A stretch of DNA of 64,000 bases from Palauibacter sp965207805 (lineage in GTDB: Bacteria; Gemmatimonadota; Gemmatimonadetes; Palauibacterales; Palauibacteraceae): positions 1,302,001-1,366,000 of the forward strand of contig OZ242312.1 in assembly GCA_965207805.1 (NCBI GenBank), read 5' to 3'. A program made the translations under genes and the position numbers. Shown one piece after another: positions 52,100 to 60,971 of this stretch (position 1 is the stretch's first letter; each line of letters opens with the position of its first letter). The notes below the pieces were generated by a model. The model had not been told where the DNA came from, did no database searches, and saw only the letters and a list, made by a program, of their open reading frames with translations.

Positions 52100-55000
52100 G
52101 CGATCCGGGCGGCCCGGGCCGCAACGGTTCCGGCGCGGGCGGCAACGGCTCGGGCCCGGACGGCGTCACGCGACGGCTGCACGAACTCAGCGAGCGCGTG
52201 AGCGCGGCGCGCTCCGAGACCGAAGGCCGCGGCGAGACGTTCTATCCCGGCCCCAGCCGCAACCAGCTCGCCGCCTTTCCCCCGCGGGAACGCTGGGACG
52301 ACTGGGTCGAACTCGACTCGAAGGCGTGGCCGAAGCGGCGCGAACGGCGCTACATGCTCGTCCCCACGACCTGCTTCAACTGCGAATCCGCGTGCGGACT
52401 CCTGGCCTACGTCGACCGCGACACGCTGCAGGTGCAAAAGTTCGAGGGGAACCCCGAGCATCCCGGCTCCCGCGGCAGGAACTGCGCCAAGGGCCCCGCC
52501 ACGCTGAACCAGATCGTCGACCCCGACCGCGTCCTCTACCCGCTCAAGCGCGCGGGCAAGCGCGGGGAGGGGAAGTGGGTGCGCGTCTCGTGGGAGGAGG
52601 CGCTCAACGACATCTCGGCGCGGATCCGCACGGCCATCGACGAGGGCCGCCAGCGCGAGGTCATGTACCACGTGGGGCGCCCGGGCGAGGACGGGTTCAC
52701 GGAGCGGCTGCTCGCCGCGTGGGGCGTCGACGGCCACAACTCGCACACGAACATCTGCTCCTCGAGCGCGCGCGCCGGCTACCAGTTCTGGCTCGGCATG
52801 GACCGCCCCAGCCCCGACCACGCCCGCGCGGACGTCATCCTCCTCGTGAGTTCGCACCTCGAGGCGGGGCACTACTTCAACCCCCACGCCCAGCGCATCC
52901 TGGACGGGGTCAAGAAGGGGGCGCGGCTCATCGTCTTCGATACGCGCCTCTCGAACACGGCGACGCACGCCGACCACTGGCTCCCCACCCAACCCGGCTC
53001 AGAGGCCGCCGTCCTCCTCGCGATCGCGAATCACCTGATCGCGACGGGGGCCTGGAACCGCGACTTCGTCCGGCGCTGGTTCAACTGGGAGGAGTACCTC
53101 GCCGCGGAGAAGCCGGATCTCCCGCGCACCTTCGAATCGTTCGAGGCTGTCCTCCGCGAGCTGTATGAAGCCTGCACGTTCGAGTGGGCGGCGGAGGAGT
53201 CCGGCGTGGATGCGGAGCAGATCCGCGAGGTCGCCGAACTCGTGGCCCGCGCCGGTTCGCGCCTCTCCACGCACAACTGGCGAAGCGCCGCATCGGGCAA
53301 CGAAGGCGGCTGGCAGGTGGCGCGGACCCTCTTCTTCCTCAACGCCCTCACAGGTTCCATCGCGACGCCCGGCGGCACCTATCCGAGCACGTGGAACAAG
53401 TTCATCCCGAAGCCGATCCGGATGCCCCGGCACCCCGAGCACTGGAACGAACTCACCTGGCCCGACGAGTTTCCGCTGGCGATGTACGAGGTCTCCTTCC
53501 TCCTCCCGCATCTCCTCAAGGAGGGACGCGGCAAGCTGGACGTCTATTTCACGCGCGTGTACAACCCGGTGTGGACGAACCCGGACGGCTTCGCGTGGAT
53601 CGAGGCGCTGACGGATGAGGAGAAGGTCGGCCTCCACGTCGCGCTGACGCCGACCTGGAACGAGTCCGCCTACTTTGCGGATTACGTGCTTCCCATGGGA
53701 CACGGGCCCGAGCGGCACGACCTCCACTCCTACGAGACGCACGACGGCCAGTGGATCGGTTTCCGGCAGCCCGTGCTGCGCTCCGCCCGGGAGCGTCTCG
53801 GCGAGCGGGTGGCGGACACGCGCCACACGAACCCGGGCGAAGTGTGGGAGGAGAACGAGTTCTGGCTCGAGCTCTCCTGGCGCATCGACCCCGACGGCAG
53901 CCGCGGCATCCGCGAGTTCGTGGAGTCGAAGGAAAGTCCCGGGCAGCGTCTCACGGTGGACGAGTACTACGCCTGGATGTTCGAGCACTCCGTGCCCGGC
54001 CTGCCGGAGGCGGCGGCGGCGGAGGGCGTCTCGCCGCTGGACTACATGCGCCGCTACGGCGCGTTCGAGGTGGCGCGCGACATCGGCCCCCTTCACGAGC
54101 GGCCCGTCCCGGCCGAGGAGCTCGAGGACGCGCGGGAAGATGAGTTCGGCCGCGTCTACACGCGGGCCCCCGGCCCCGCCGCGGTGAACCTCGCTCCCAT
54201 GGGCGCGCCCGACCCGGATGCGGAGGGACGGCGCCCGGTGGGCGTTCGCGTGGACGACACGATTCGGCGCGGATTCCCGACCCCGAGCGGCAAGCTGGAG
54301 TTCTACTCCCCCACGCTCGTCCGCTGGGGATGGCCGGAGTACGCCGTGCCCGCCTACATCAGGAGCCACGTGCATCCCGCCGCGATGGAGCCGGATGAGA
54401 TGTGTCTCATCTCGACGTTCCGGCTCCCGGTGCAGATCCACACGCGCTCGGCGAATTCCAAGTGGCTGGACGAGATCGCCCACACGAACCCGCTCTGGCT
54501 CCATCCCTCCGACGCGGCGAAGAAAGGGGTGAAGACGGGAGATCTCGTGCGGGTCGAGACCGAGATCGGCTACTTCGTCCTCAAGGCGTGGGTGACGGAG
54601 GGGATCAAGCCGGGCGTCGTCGCGTGCAGCCACCACATGGGGCGCTGGAAGCTGGCGGACGCCGCCGGCCAGGACGCGGGCGAACCCGGGGCGGCCGGCC
54701 GCGGCGAGCGGGAGAAGGTGGCCGGCCAGCGGCAACTCATGGCGACGGTCTCCCTCACGGAGAAGGACGGCGGCTGGAAGCTGTCGCGCAGGCAGGGCGC
54801 GGCGCCGTACGAGACCGACGATCCGGACACGTCGCGGATCTGGTGGACGGATGTGGGCGTCCATCAGAACCTCACCTTCCCGGTGCACCCCGACCCGGTG
54901 TCCGGGATGCACTGCTGGCACCAGGCGGTGCGCGTGGTCAAGGCGTCGCGGCGCGACCGTCACGGGGACATTCACGTCGACACGGAGCGGTCGCACGAGG

Positions 55001-55212
55001 TGTACCGGCGCTGGCTCGACAAGACGCGCGGAGCCCGGCGGCATTCTCCCGACGGAACGCGCCGGCCGCACTGGCTCATCCGCCCGCTGCGGCCCGTGCG
55101 CACGGCATATGACCTGCCGGAGCCGAACGGCTCGGAGCCGCCCCCGCCGGACCCGAGGGACACGGGCGGGGCGCAACTTGACAGCAAATCGAGGCCCCCA
55201 TCTACTTCGTAA
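52096..55212 (+). CDS. Molybdopterin-bisPGD oxidoreductase catalytic subunit
   Basis: 1038 residues. A [4Fe-4S] motif CFNCESACG...NCAKG is near residues 90-135; GPATLNQIVDPDRVLYPLKRAG, SSSARAGYQFWLGM with the candidate Mo-ligand Cys in NICSSS, the molybdopterin dinucleotide sites and C-terminal LTFPVHPDP...HCWHQAVRV follow. No Tat leader, in contrast to PsrA/TtrA, so a cytoplasmic location is likely, as for SoeA (sulfite dehydrogenase). Function could be sulfite, thiosulfate or tetrathionate chemistry or another substrate; sequence alone does not decide. The N-terminal ~50 residues are disordered Gly/Ser-rich. Part of an operon with a chaperone gene downstream. Confidence 0.87.
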   Translation: MSDPGGPGRNGSGAGGNGSGPDGVTRRLHELSERVSAARSETEGRGETFYPGPSRNQLAAFPPRERWDDWVELDSKAWPKRRERRYMLVPTTCFNCESACGLLAYVDRDTLQVQKFEGNPEHPGSRGRNCAKGPATLNQIVDPDRVLYPLKRAGKRGEGKWVRVSWEEALNDISARIRTAIDEGRQREVMYHVGRPGEDGFTERLLAAWGVDGHNSHTNICSSSARAGYQFWLGMDRPSPDHARADVILLVSSHLEAGHYFNPHAQRILDGVKKGARLIVFDTRLSNTATHADHWLPTQPGSEAAVLLAIANHLIATGAWNRDFVRRWFNWEEYLAAEKPDLPRTFESFEAVLRELYEACTFEWAAEESGVDAEQIREVAELVARAGSRLSTHNWRSAASGNEGGWQVARTLFFLNALTGSIATPGGTYPSTWNKFIPKPIRMPRHPEHWNELTWPDEFPLAMYEVSFLLPHLLKEGRGKLDVYFTRVYNPVWTNPDGFAWIEALTDEEKVGLHVALTPTWNESAYFADYVLPMGHGPERHDLHSYETHDGQWIGFRQPVLRSARERLGERVADTRHTNPGEVWEENEFWLELSWRIDPDGSRGIREFVESKESPGQRLTVDEYYAWMFEHSVPGLPEAAAAEGVSPLDYMRRYGAFEVARDIGPLHERPVPAEELEDAREDEFGRVYTRAPGPAAVNLAPMGAPDPDAEGRRPVGVRVDDTIRRGFPTPSGKLEFYSPTLVRWGWPEYAVPAYIRSHVHPAAMEPDEMCLISTFRLPVQIHTRSANSKWLDEIAHTNPLWLHPSDAAKKGVKTGDLVRVETEIGYFVLKAWVTEGIKPGVVACSHHMGRWKLADAAGQDAGEPGAAGRGEREKVAGQRQLMATVSLTEKDGGWKLSRRQGAAPYETDDPDTSRIWWTDVGVHQNLTFPVHPDPVSGMHCWHQAVRVVKASRRDRHGDIHVDTERSHEVYRRWLDKTRGARRHSPDGTRRPHWLIRPLRPVRTAYDLPEPNGSEPPPPDPRDTGGAQLDSKSRPPSTS

Positions 55213-55261
55213 TGTGAAAGTGCACAGTGCCGCACGCGCTGCCGGCGCGGGACATTAGGCC

Positions 55262-56155
55262 ATGGAGCTTTTTCGCGCCCTTGGCGCGCTTCTCGATGGT
55301 CCGTGTGGGGAGAATCGGCTCATCGGCCACCTCCTCGAGCTGGGCCCGGTGCCGGATGAGCCCACTCACAACGACCTCTTCCTCTTCCAGCTCTATCCGT
55401 ACGCCTCGGCCTTTCTGGGTACGGACGGCCGCATGGGCGGGGAGGCGCGCGACCGCGTGGCCGGCTTCTGGCGCGCGCTCGGGACGACGCCCCCGGAGGA
55501 TCCGGACCACCTTCGGGCGCTGCTCGGAGGTTACGCCTGGCTCGTGGAAGCCCAGCAGAAAGGGAACGGCAAGTCCGCGCAGGCCTGTCGCGACGCGCGG
55601 CACGCCTTCCTCTGGGAGCACCTGCTCTCGTGGGTCCTCCCCTTTCTCACCAAGCTGCGGCAGATCGCGCCCCCGTTCTACCGGGAGTGGGCCGACACGC
55701 TCGAGACCCTCCTCTTCAGCGAGTCGGCCCGCCTCGGGCCGCCGACGCGACGGCCGCTCGCGCTCCGCGAGGCGAAACCGGTGCCCGACCCGCGCCGGAC
55801 CGATGGAGACAGCTTCTTCAACGCCCTGCTGAGCCCGGTCCGCAGCGGACTCGTCCTCACGCGCGCGGACCTCGCCAGAGCCGCCCGCGATCTCGGTCTC
55901 GGTCTCCGCGTGGGCGAACGCGCCTACATCCTGCGGTCCATGATGTCGCAGGGGCCGCGTGCGACCCTGGACTGGCTCGCGCGCGAGGCGCGGGACTGGG
56001 AGCAGCTTCACGACCGCGGGGGGGTCACGGCGCCGGAGGTCGCGGATTTCTGGACGCACCGCGTGACCGCAACGGGTCGCCTCCTCGCCGACCTGAGCGC
56101 CGACATCGGTACCGATCTCGACTCCGACCTCAGCGCCGACGCACGTAATGGCTGA
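55262..56155 (+). CDS. TorD/DmsD-type molybdoenzyme chaperone
   Basis: 297 residues, longer than classical TorD (~200). The helical core includes the family pattern FLFQLYPYASAFLGTDGRMGGEARDRVAGFWRALG (residues ~42-76), HLLSWVLPFLTKL and an LWEH(L) region. It binds the Mo subunit before cofactor insertion. A C-terminal ~120-residue addition (LSPVRSGLVLTRADLARAARDLGLGLRVGERAYILRSMMSQ) resembles a helical domain of unknown role. 49 nt after the catalytic subunit and overlapping the AI-2E-family gene by 8 nt, so probably co-transcribed. Confidence 0.82.
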   Translation: MELFRALGALLDGPCGENRLIGHLLELGPVPDEPTHNDLFLFQLYPYASAFLGTDGRMGGEARDRVAGFWRALGTTPPEDPDHLRALLGGYAWLVEAQQKGNGKSAQACRDARHAFLWEHLLSWVLPFLTKLRQIAPPFYREWADTLETLLFSESARLGPPTRRPLALREAKPVPDPRRTDGDSFFNALLSPVRSGLVLTRADLARAARDLGLGLRVGERAYILRSMMSQGPRATLDWLAREARDWEQLHDRGGVTAPEVADFWTHRVTATGRLLADLSADIGTDLDSDLSADARNG

Positions 56156-57356
56156 CGCGGGCGGGAACCCGCCCCTTCATCCGGGGCGTTTCCGCGCCAT
56201 CTTCCTACTCCTTCTCGTCGTCGGGATCAGCCTCCTCTTCCTCGAGATGATCCGGACGTTCCTCACGGCGCTCTTCCTGGGGGCGATCCTCAGCGGCCTC
56301 ATGCACCCGGCCTACCGGACCCTCCGCCGCTGGTTCGGCGGAAGGGAGGGGCTGGCCTCCTTCGCCGCGGTCGGCCTGTTCGTGATCCTCCTCATCGGAC
56401 CCATCACCGCGTTCCTCGGCATCGTCGCGAACCAGGCCGTGCACGTCACGCAGTCGGCGGGCCCCTGGATCGAGAACCTGCAGGCGCAACTGCGGCAGCC
56501 CGGCGGGATCGACGAGCTGCTCGACCGGATCCCCTGGCTGGACTTGCTGCGGCCATACCAGGAGCAGCTCCTCCAGAAGCTGGGCGAAGTCGCCGGATCC
56601 GTCGGCGGTCGGGTCGTCGACTGGCTCGCCGACGTCACGACCGCCACCGTGCGGGTCGTCCTGCTCCTGCTGGTGATGTTGTACGCCATGTTCTTCTTCC
56701 TGAAGGACGGCCGCGGCGTGCTGCACAAGGTCCTCTACTACCTGCCGCTGTCAGACGAAGACGAGCGCCGCATGCTCGACCGCTTCGTCTCGGTGACGCG
56801 GGCGATGGTGAAAGGGACGTTTCTCATCGGCATCGTGCAGGGCGCGCTGGCCGGGCTCGCCTTCTGGGCCGTGGGGATTCCGTCCGCCGCCTTCTGGGGC
56901 ACGGTCATGGCGGTCCTCTCCATTGTGCCGGGGATCGGCTCCGCGCTCGTATGGCTGCCCGCCGCGATCTACCTGCTCGCGGCCGGCCAGGTCGTCGGCG
57001 GCATCGGGTTGATCCTGTGGTGCGGCCTCGTGGTGGGGACGCTGGACAACCTCATGCGCCCCTGGCTCGTCGGGCGCGACACCCGGATGCCGGACCTGAT
57101 GATCCTGCTCGGCACCCTCGGCGGGCTCATCGCCTTCGGCATGGCCGGCGTGCTCATCGGCCCCATCGTCGCGGCGCTCTTCATCACCGTGTGGGAACTC
57201 TACGGCGAATCCTTCCGGGACATCCTGCCGGCCACGGCGTTCGGCGCGCCGGCACCCGCGGAGGCCGACGCCGCGGAGCCGGCGACGGAAGCCGCGGCCG
57301 CCGAAGCCGCCGCACCGGAAGCGTCCCCGCCGGAAGCCTCCCCGCCCGAGGCGTAG
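56148..57356 (+). CDS. AI-2E family (PerM/UPF0118) membrane transporter
   Basis: 402 residues with about eight transmembrane segments (e.g. residues ~17-45, 62-86, 168-190, 220-245, 255-300, 305-330) and the family-typical central re-entrant region (VRVVLLLLVMLYAMFFFLKDG). The extended C-terminal tail is Ala/Glu/Pro-rich low complexity (EASPPEASPPEA). The family is annotated as autoinducer-2 exporters but members also act in ion transport; the specific substrate is unknown. Starts inside the torD-like gene (8-nt overlap). Confidence 0.88.
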   Translation: MADAGGNPPLHPGRFRAIFLLLLVVGISLLFLEMIRTFLTALFLGAILSGLMHPAYRTLRRWFGGREGLASFAAVGLFVILLIGPITAFLGIVANQAVHVTQSAGPWIENLQAQLRQPGGIDELLDRIPWLDLLRPYQEQLLQKLGEVAGSVGGRVVDWLADVTTATVRVVLLLLVMLYAMFFFLKDGRGVLHKVLYYLPLSDEDERRMLDRFVSVTRAMVKGTFLIGIVQGALAGLAFWAVGIPSAAFWGTVMAVLSIVPGIGSALVWLPAAIYLLAAGQVVGGIGLILWCGLVVGTLDNLMRPWLVGRDTRMPDLMILLGTLGGLIAFGMAGVLIGPIVAALFITVWELYGESFRDILPATAFGAPAPAEADAAEPATEAAAAEAAAPEASPPEASPPEA

Positions 57357-57374
57357 CCCGATCCGCCGAACGGC

Positions 57375-58766
57375 ATGAGGGGGAGCCCGCTCGACCGGCT
57401 GCGCGAGAGCGGTGCGGCGCTCTCCCGCGTCACGGAGCGCTGGGTGCCGGACGCGTGGGTGATCCTCATGTCGCTCACCGTGGTCGCGCTCCTCCTCGCG
57501 GTCACGGGCGGCGGCGCTTCGATCCCGGAGGCGGGGCTGGCGTGGGGCGCCGGCGTCTGGACGCTGCTGGAACTGGCGATGCAGTTCTCGATCATCATGG
57601 TGGCGGCCCACGCGTGTGCCTCGTCCCCCCCGATGTACCGGATGCTCGACCGCCTCGCGGGCCTCCCGAACCCCGAACGCCCCGTGCAGGCGGTGGCCCT
57701 CGCCGCAGGATTCTCGATGGCGGCCGGCTATCTCAACTGGGCGTTCGGGCTCGTAGGGTCCGCGCTCTTCGTCCCGTTCATCCTCAAGCGAAACCCGCGC
57801 GCCGACGTGCGCCTCGTCATCGCCGCGGCGTACATGGGCATCGGGACCGTATGGCAGAGCGGCCTCTCGAGCTCCGCCCCGCTCATCATGGCCACGCCCG
57901 GCAACCCTCTGCTCGAGCCGGGCGCCGGCGCGCCCGTCGTGGACCGTCTCTACCCGGTCACGGAGACCCTCTTCCATCCGTTCAACCTCGGGTACGCCGT
58001 TGCCATGCTGCTCGTCGGTCTCGTCGCCGCCATGGCGCTCCACCCGCACCGCGACGCCGTCACCCTCACCGAGGCGGAGGTCGATGAGATCCTCCCCGCG
58101 CCACCGCCGCCGGCGCGCGCGGGCACGACGCCGGCCGAGCGCCTCGACCGCTTCCGCGGCTGGACGCTGCTCGCCGCCGTCCTGCTCGCGTATCCCCTCA
58201 TCCACTCGATGGTCACCCGCGGTTTCGGCGCGAGCTGGACGATCAACGCGTACAACACGGTCTTCCTCGCCGTGGCGCTCCTCCTCCACGGCCGCCCGAC
58301 GTCGTTTCTGAGGGCCTGCCGTGCCGGAGTGGCCTCGGCGTGGGGGATCATCCTTCAGTTCCCCTTCTACGCCGGCATCTTCGGCGTCATCCAGAACACG
58401 AACCTGGGAAGCTGGCTCGGCGAGCAGTTCGCCGCGGTCGCCACGACGCGGCTCTACCCCCTCGTGGTCTACGTCTATTCGGGGATCATGAGCATGTTCA
58501 TCCCGTCGGCGGGCTCCAAGTGGATGATCGAGGCGCCGTACGTGATCCCGGCCGGAGAGGCCCTCGACGTGTCCGTCATGACCGTGCTCCTCGCCTACGC
58601 GTACGGAGACTCCGCGTTCAACCTCATCCACCCGTTCTGGGCGCTCCCCATCCTCGCCGTGACGCGCCGGCGCTTCGGAGAGATCCTCGGGTACGCCTTC
58701 CTCCTCTGGCTGGCGACGATCCTCCTGGGGGTCGTGACCATGCTCGTGATCCCGATCCGCTGGTGA
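57375..58766 (+). CDS. Short-chain fatty acid transporter family protein (AtoE/TIGR00366)
   Basis: 463 residues, about 11-12 hydrophobic helices. Characteristic AtoE-family stretches: LMSLTVVALLLAV, QFSIIMVAAHACASSPPMYRMLDRLAG, AAAYMGIGTVWQSGLSSSAPLIMATPGN, QFPFYAGIFGVIQNTNLGSWL and MFIPSAGSKWMIEAPYVIPA. Permeases of this family carry short-chain fatty acids such as acetoacetate or butyrate. Nearby genes do not identify the substrate. Start at ATG 57375, 18 nt after the preceding stop. Confidence 0.9.
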   Translation: MRGSPLDRLRESGAALSRVTERWVPDAWVILMSLTVVALLLAVTGGGASIPEAGLAWGAGVWTLLELAMQFSIIMVAAHACASSPPMYRMLDRLAGLPNPERPVQAVALAAGFSMAAGYLNWAFGLVGSALFVPFILKRNPRADVRLVIAAAYMGIGTVWQSGLSSSAPLIMATPGNPLLEPGAGAPVVDRLYPVTETLFHPFNLGYAVAMLLVGLVAAMALHPHRDAVTLTEAEVDEILPAPPPPARAGTTPAERLDRFRGWTLLAAVLLAYPLIHSMVTRGFGASWTINAYNTVFLAVALLLHGRPTSFLRACRAGVASAWGIILQFPFYAGIFGVIQNTNLGSWLGEQFAAVATTRLYPLVVYVYSGIMSMFIPSAGSKWMIEAPYVIPAGEALDVSVMTVLLAYAYGDSAFNLIHPFWALPILAVTRRRFGEILGYAFLLWLATILLGVVTMLVIPIRW

Positions 58767-58788
58767 TGCTCGTGAGGCCGGTGACCCC

Positions 58789-59286
58789 ATGAAGACCCTG
58801 CTCATCCTCCGGCACGCGAAGTCCTCCTGGGACCATCCGGGGCTCCGCGACCACGACCGCCCCCTCAATCCGCGCGGTCGTCGCGACGCGCCCCGCATGG
58901 GGCGGTTCCTCGTGGAGCGGGACCTCGTGCCCGACCGCATCGTGAGTTCGACCGCCGTCCGCGCGCGCACGACGGCGGAACTCGCGGCGGCGGAGTTTGA
59001 CCGGGAGGCGGAGATCGAGACGACGTACGACCTCTACGGCGCCACTCCCGACGGCTACATCGAGGTCGCGGAGGCGATGGGGGGAACGGCGGAGCGCCTC
59101 ATGCTCGTCGGCCACAATCCGGGCATCACCTCGCTCGTCTGGCACCTGACGGGCGCGGGCGAGTACATGCCGACCGCGGCGCTCGCGGCCGTGGAGCCGG
59201 CCATCGAAGACTGGTCGGAACTGGGGTCGGCCCGCCGCGGCCGCCTGATCGGCCTCTGGCGCCCCAAGGCCCTCCCTCCCGGCTGA
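58789..59286 (+). CDS. sixA: SixA-type histidine phosphatase
   Basis: 165 residues. RHAKSSW (catalytic His with RHxxS-like pattern; His8) at the N-terminus, followed by HDRPLNPRG and later LVGHNPG (second catalytic His), is the SixA signature. SixA dephosphorylates phosphohistidine in His-to-Asp relay or phosphotransfer proteins in the cytoplasm. It follows the fatty-acid transporter by 22 nt and converges with the minus-strand cluster. Confidence 0.9.
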   Translation: MKTLLILRHAKSSWDHPGLRDHDRPLNPRGRRDAPRMGRFLVERDLVPDRIVSSTAVRARTTAELAAAEFDREAEIETTYDLYGATPDGYIEVAEAMGGTAERLMLVGHNPGITSLVWHLTGAGEYMPTAALAAVEPAIEDWSELGSARRGRLIGLWRPKALPPG

Positions 59287-59292
59287 CCGCCG

Positions 59293-59913
59293 TCAGCGTT
59301 CGCCCGGCTCCATCGTGACCGAGAGCGTATAGACGAGGTCGTCGAGCGGGGAGTCGTCCCCACCCCCCGAGTTCGCGGCGAGGTGGAGCACGATCGGTGT
59401 CTCCGCGTCGGGAGCCCGCCACTCGAAGGTCCAGTCCACGACGCCGTCGGTCGGCACCGAGCCGGCGCGCGTGTGCTGGACGTATTCCGTGCCGTGCTCT
59501 CCCCGCACGACGGTGACCCGGTTGTCGAGCGGCCGGATCTCGCCGGCCCCGGCGCCGCGCCGATCCCCGTCTTCGAACCGGAACGACCCCTGGAAGCCGG
59601 CGGCGAGCATGTCGAAGCTCTCGAAACGGACCGTCACGGGGTGGCGCTGGCCGGGACGGTATCCGCCTTCGAGGCCGACGACCTCCAGCGTGGCCCCGGG
59701 CTCGTTGAGCGGAGCCCCGAAGTGACAGGTGGCGCAGGTCGGTTCCCCGAAGCCCCCTGTGTGGCCCGGGGGCGGCCCCTCGAGGTGCGGTGGCGCGTGC
59801 GCCGGCGGGCTCACCGCGCCGCGCGGCCCGTTACCGGAGTCCACCGCGGCCGCCGCGGCGATCGCGAAGAGGCCCGCGGCGCACAACGCGGCCGCGGGCC
59901 CCGGAAGGGACAT
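59293..59913 (-). CDS. Choice-of-anchor-V type secreted protein with c-type heme motif
   Basis: 206 residues. N-terminal hydrophobic signal (PAAALCAAGLFAIAAAAAV). A CATCH motif (C-x-x-C-H, residues ~62-66) can bind one heme c, in the context GGFGEPTCATCHFG that is typical of choice-of-anchor-V proteins. A reelin-like beta domain follows (LEVVGLEGGYRPGQRHPVTVRF...VDWTFEWRAP...HLAANSGGGDDSPLDDLVY). Periplasmic or surface. ATG 59913 overlaps the stop of the upstream propeller gene (ATGA), so both are translated together. Role unknown; electron transfer at the surface is possible. Confidence 0.78.
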   Translation of the reverse strand: MSLPGPAAALCAAGLFAIAAAAAVDSGNGPRGAVSPPAHAPPHLEGPPPGHTGGFGEPTCATCHFGAPLNEPGATLEVVGLEGGYRPGQRHPVTVRFESFDMLAAGFQGSFRFEDGDRRGAGAGEIRPLDNRVTVVRGEHGTEYVQHTRAGSVPTDGVVDWTFEWRAPDAETPIVLHLAANSGGGDDSPLDDLVYTLSVTMEPGER

Positions 59914-60971
59914 CAGCGCGAGCGCGGCGACACCACCGCCCGGCCGACCGTGTTCACGTCCGCCCCGAACCAGATCGAGTCCGTGGCCGGATCGTAGTAC
60001 ATGTGCCGGATCGTGCCGCCCCCGCTCGGCACGTCGAGCATGCCCACGAACTCCTCCGTGTCCGTGTCGAAGCCGACGAACCGGTTCGGCTGGATCCCCG
60101 TTTCGACGAGCCACACGACATCGTACTTGTCGATCGCCACCCCGTACGGCCGCGACTCCTCGCCCGCCGGCAGGTCGTATTCCCGCTGGAATCCGCCGCC
60201 CTCCTCGACGAGGCCGATCTTTCCACGGCTGTAGTCGACGTACCAGATCCGGTCCTTCGAGTCGATGACGAGACGGCGCGGCCGCGCCCCCTCGGGCAGA
60301 TCGTAGCCGATGAGTTCGAACGAGGACGGCTCCACCATGCCGATCAGATTCGTGTTGAAGTGCGCGATCCAGGGCCGGTTCTCCGAGTCCAGCTTGACCC
60401 CGTACGGACGGCTCGATCCCATGCCGCGGCGCGTCTCCACCTCGGGGGCCTCCACCAGCCGCACCTCTCGCGACTCCTTGTCGAGGAAGCCGATCAGGTT
60501 CCCGCCCTGCACCGAGAACCAGATGTCCCCGTTGTCGTCCCAGATCAGCGTGTGCGGATCCCGCGCCCGCTCGTCCGGCATCATGATCTTGTCGATCTCG
60601 CCCGTGGCCGGATCGATGATGCCGATGTGGTTCGCGCGGTTGCCGGCGTAGTAGACCATCCCGTCATCGTCGACGATCAGGTTGTGCGGCCCCGTGCCGT
60701 CGTCCATGTCGTAACGCGTGAACTCGCCGGTGGCGGGGTCCAGCACGGCGGCGTAGTGCGCGGTCTGTCCCACGAACCAGACGCGGCCGTCCGGTCCGAC
60801 GAACGGGTCGCGCGGACGGCTCTCGGGGTAGGGCACCGTCCATTCCTCGATGGCAAGAACGTCGGTGGCCGCGGTGTGGTCCTGCGCCGCCACTCCGGTG
60901 GAGCCGACGACGGTCGACACCGCCGCGAACCCTGCCGCTACCAGCGTCGCGACGCGAATTCGATGAATCAT
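59913..60971 (-). CDS. Secreted Vgb-like (virginiamycin B lyase) beta-propeller protein
   Basis: 352 residues. Signal peptide (VAAGFAAVSTVVGSTGVAAQ), then a seven-bladed propeller with blade motifs such as GPDGRVWFVGQ, DDNGDIWFSVQGGNLIG, DSENRPWIAHFNTNLIG and DSKDRIWYVDYSRGKIG. Vgb lyases linearise streptogramins, but most homologs in environmental bacteria have unknown function; the catalytic His/Glu of Vgb were not confirmed here. Co-transcribed with the heme-motif protein downstream and the transporter upstream (ATGA overlap). Confidence 0.85.
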   Translation of the reverse strand: MIHRIRVATLVAAGFAAVSTVVGSTGVAAQDHTAATDVLAIEEWTVPYPESRPRDPFVGPDGRVWFVGQTAHYAAVLDPATGEFTRYDMDDGTGPHNLIVDDDGMVYYAGNRANHIGIIDPATGEIDKIMMPDERARDPHTLIWDDNGDIWFSVQGGNLIGFLDKESREVRLVEAPEVETRRGMGSSRPYGVKLDSENRPWIAHFNTNLIGMVEPSSFELIGYDLPEGARPRRLVIDSKDRIWYVDYSRGKIGLVEEGGGFQREYDLPAGEESRPYGVAIDKYDVVWLVETGIQPNRFVGFDTDTEEFVGMLDVPSGGGTIRHMYYDPATDSIWFGADVNTVGRAVVSPRSR

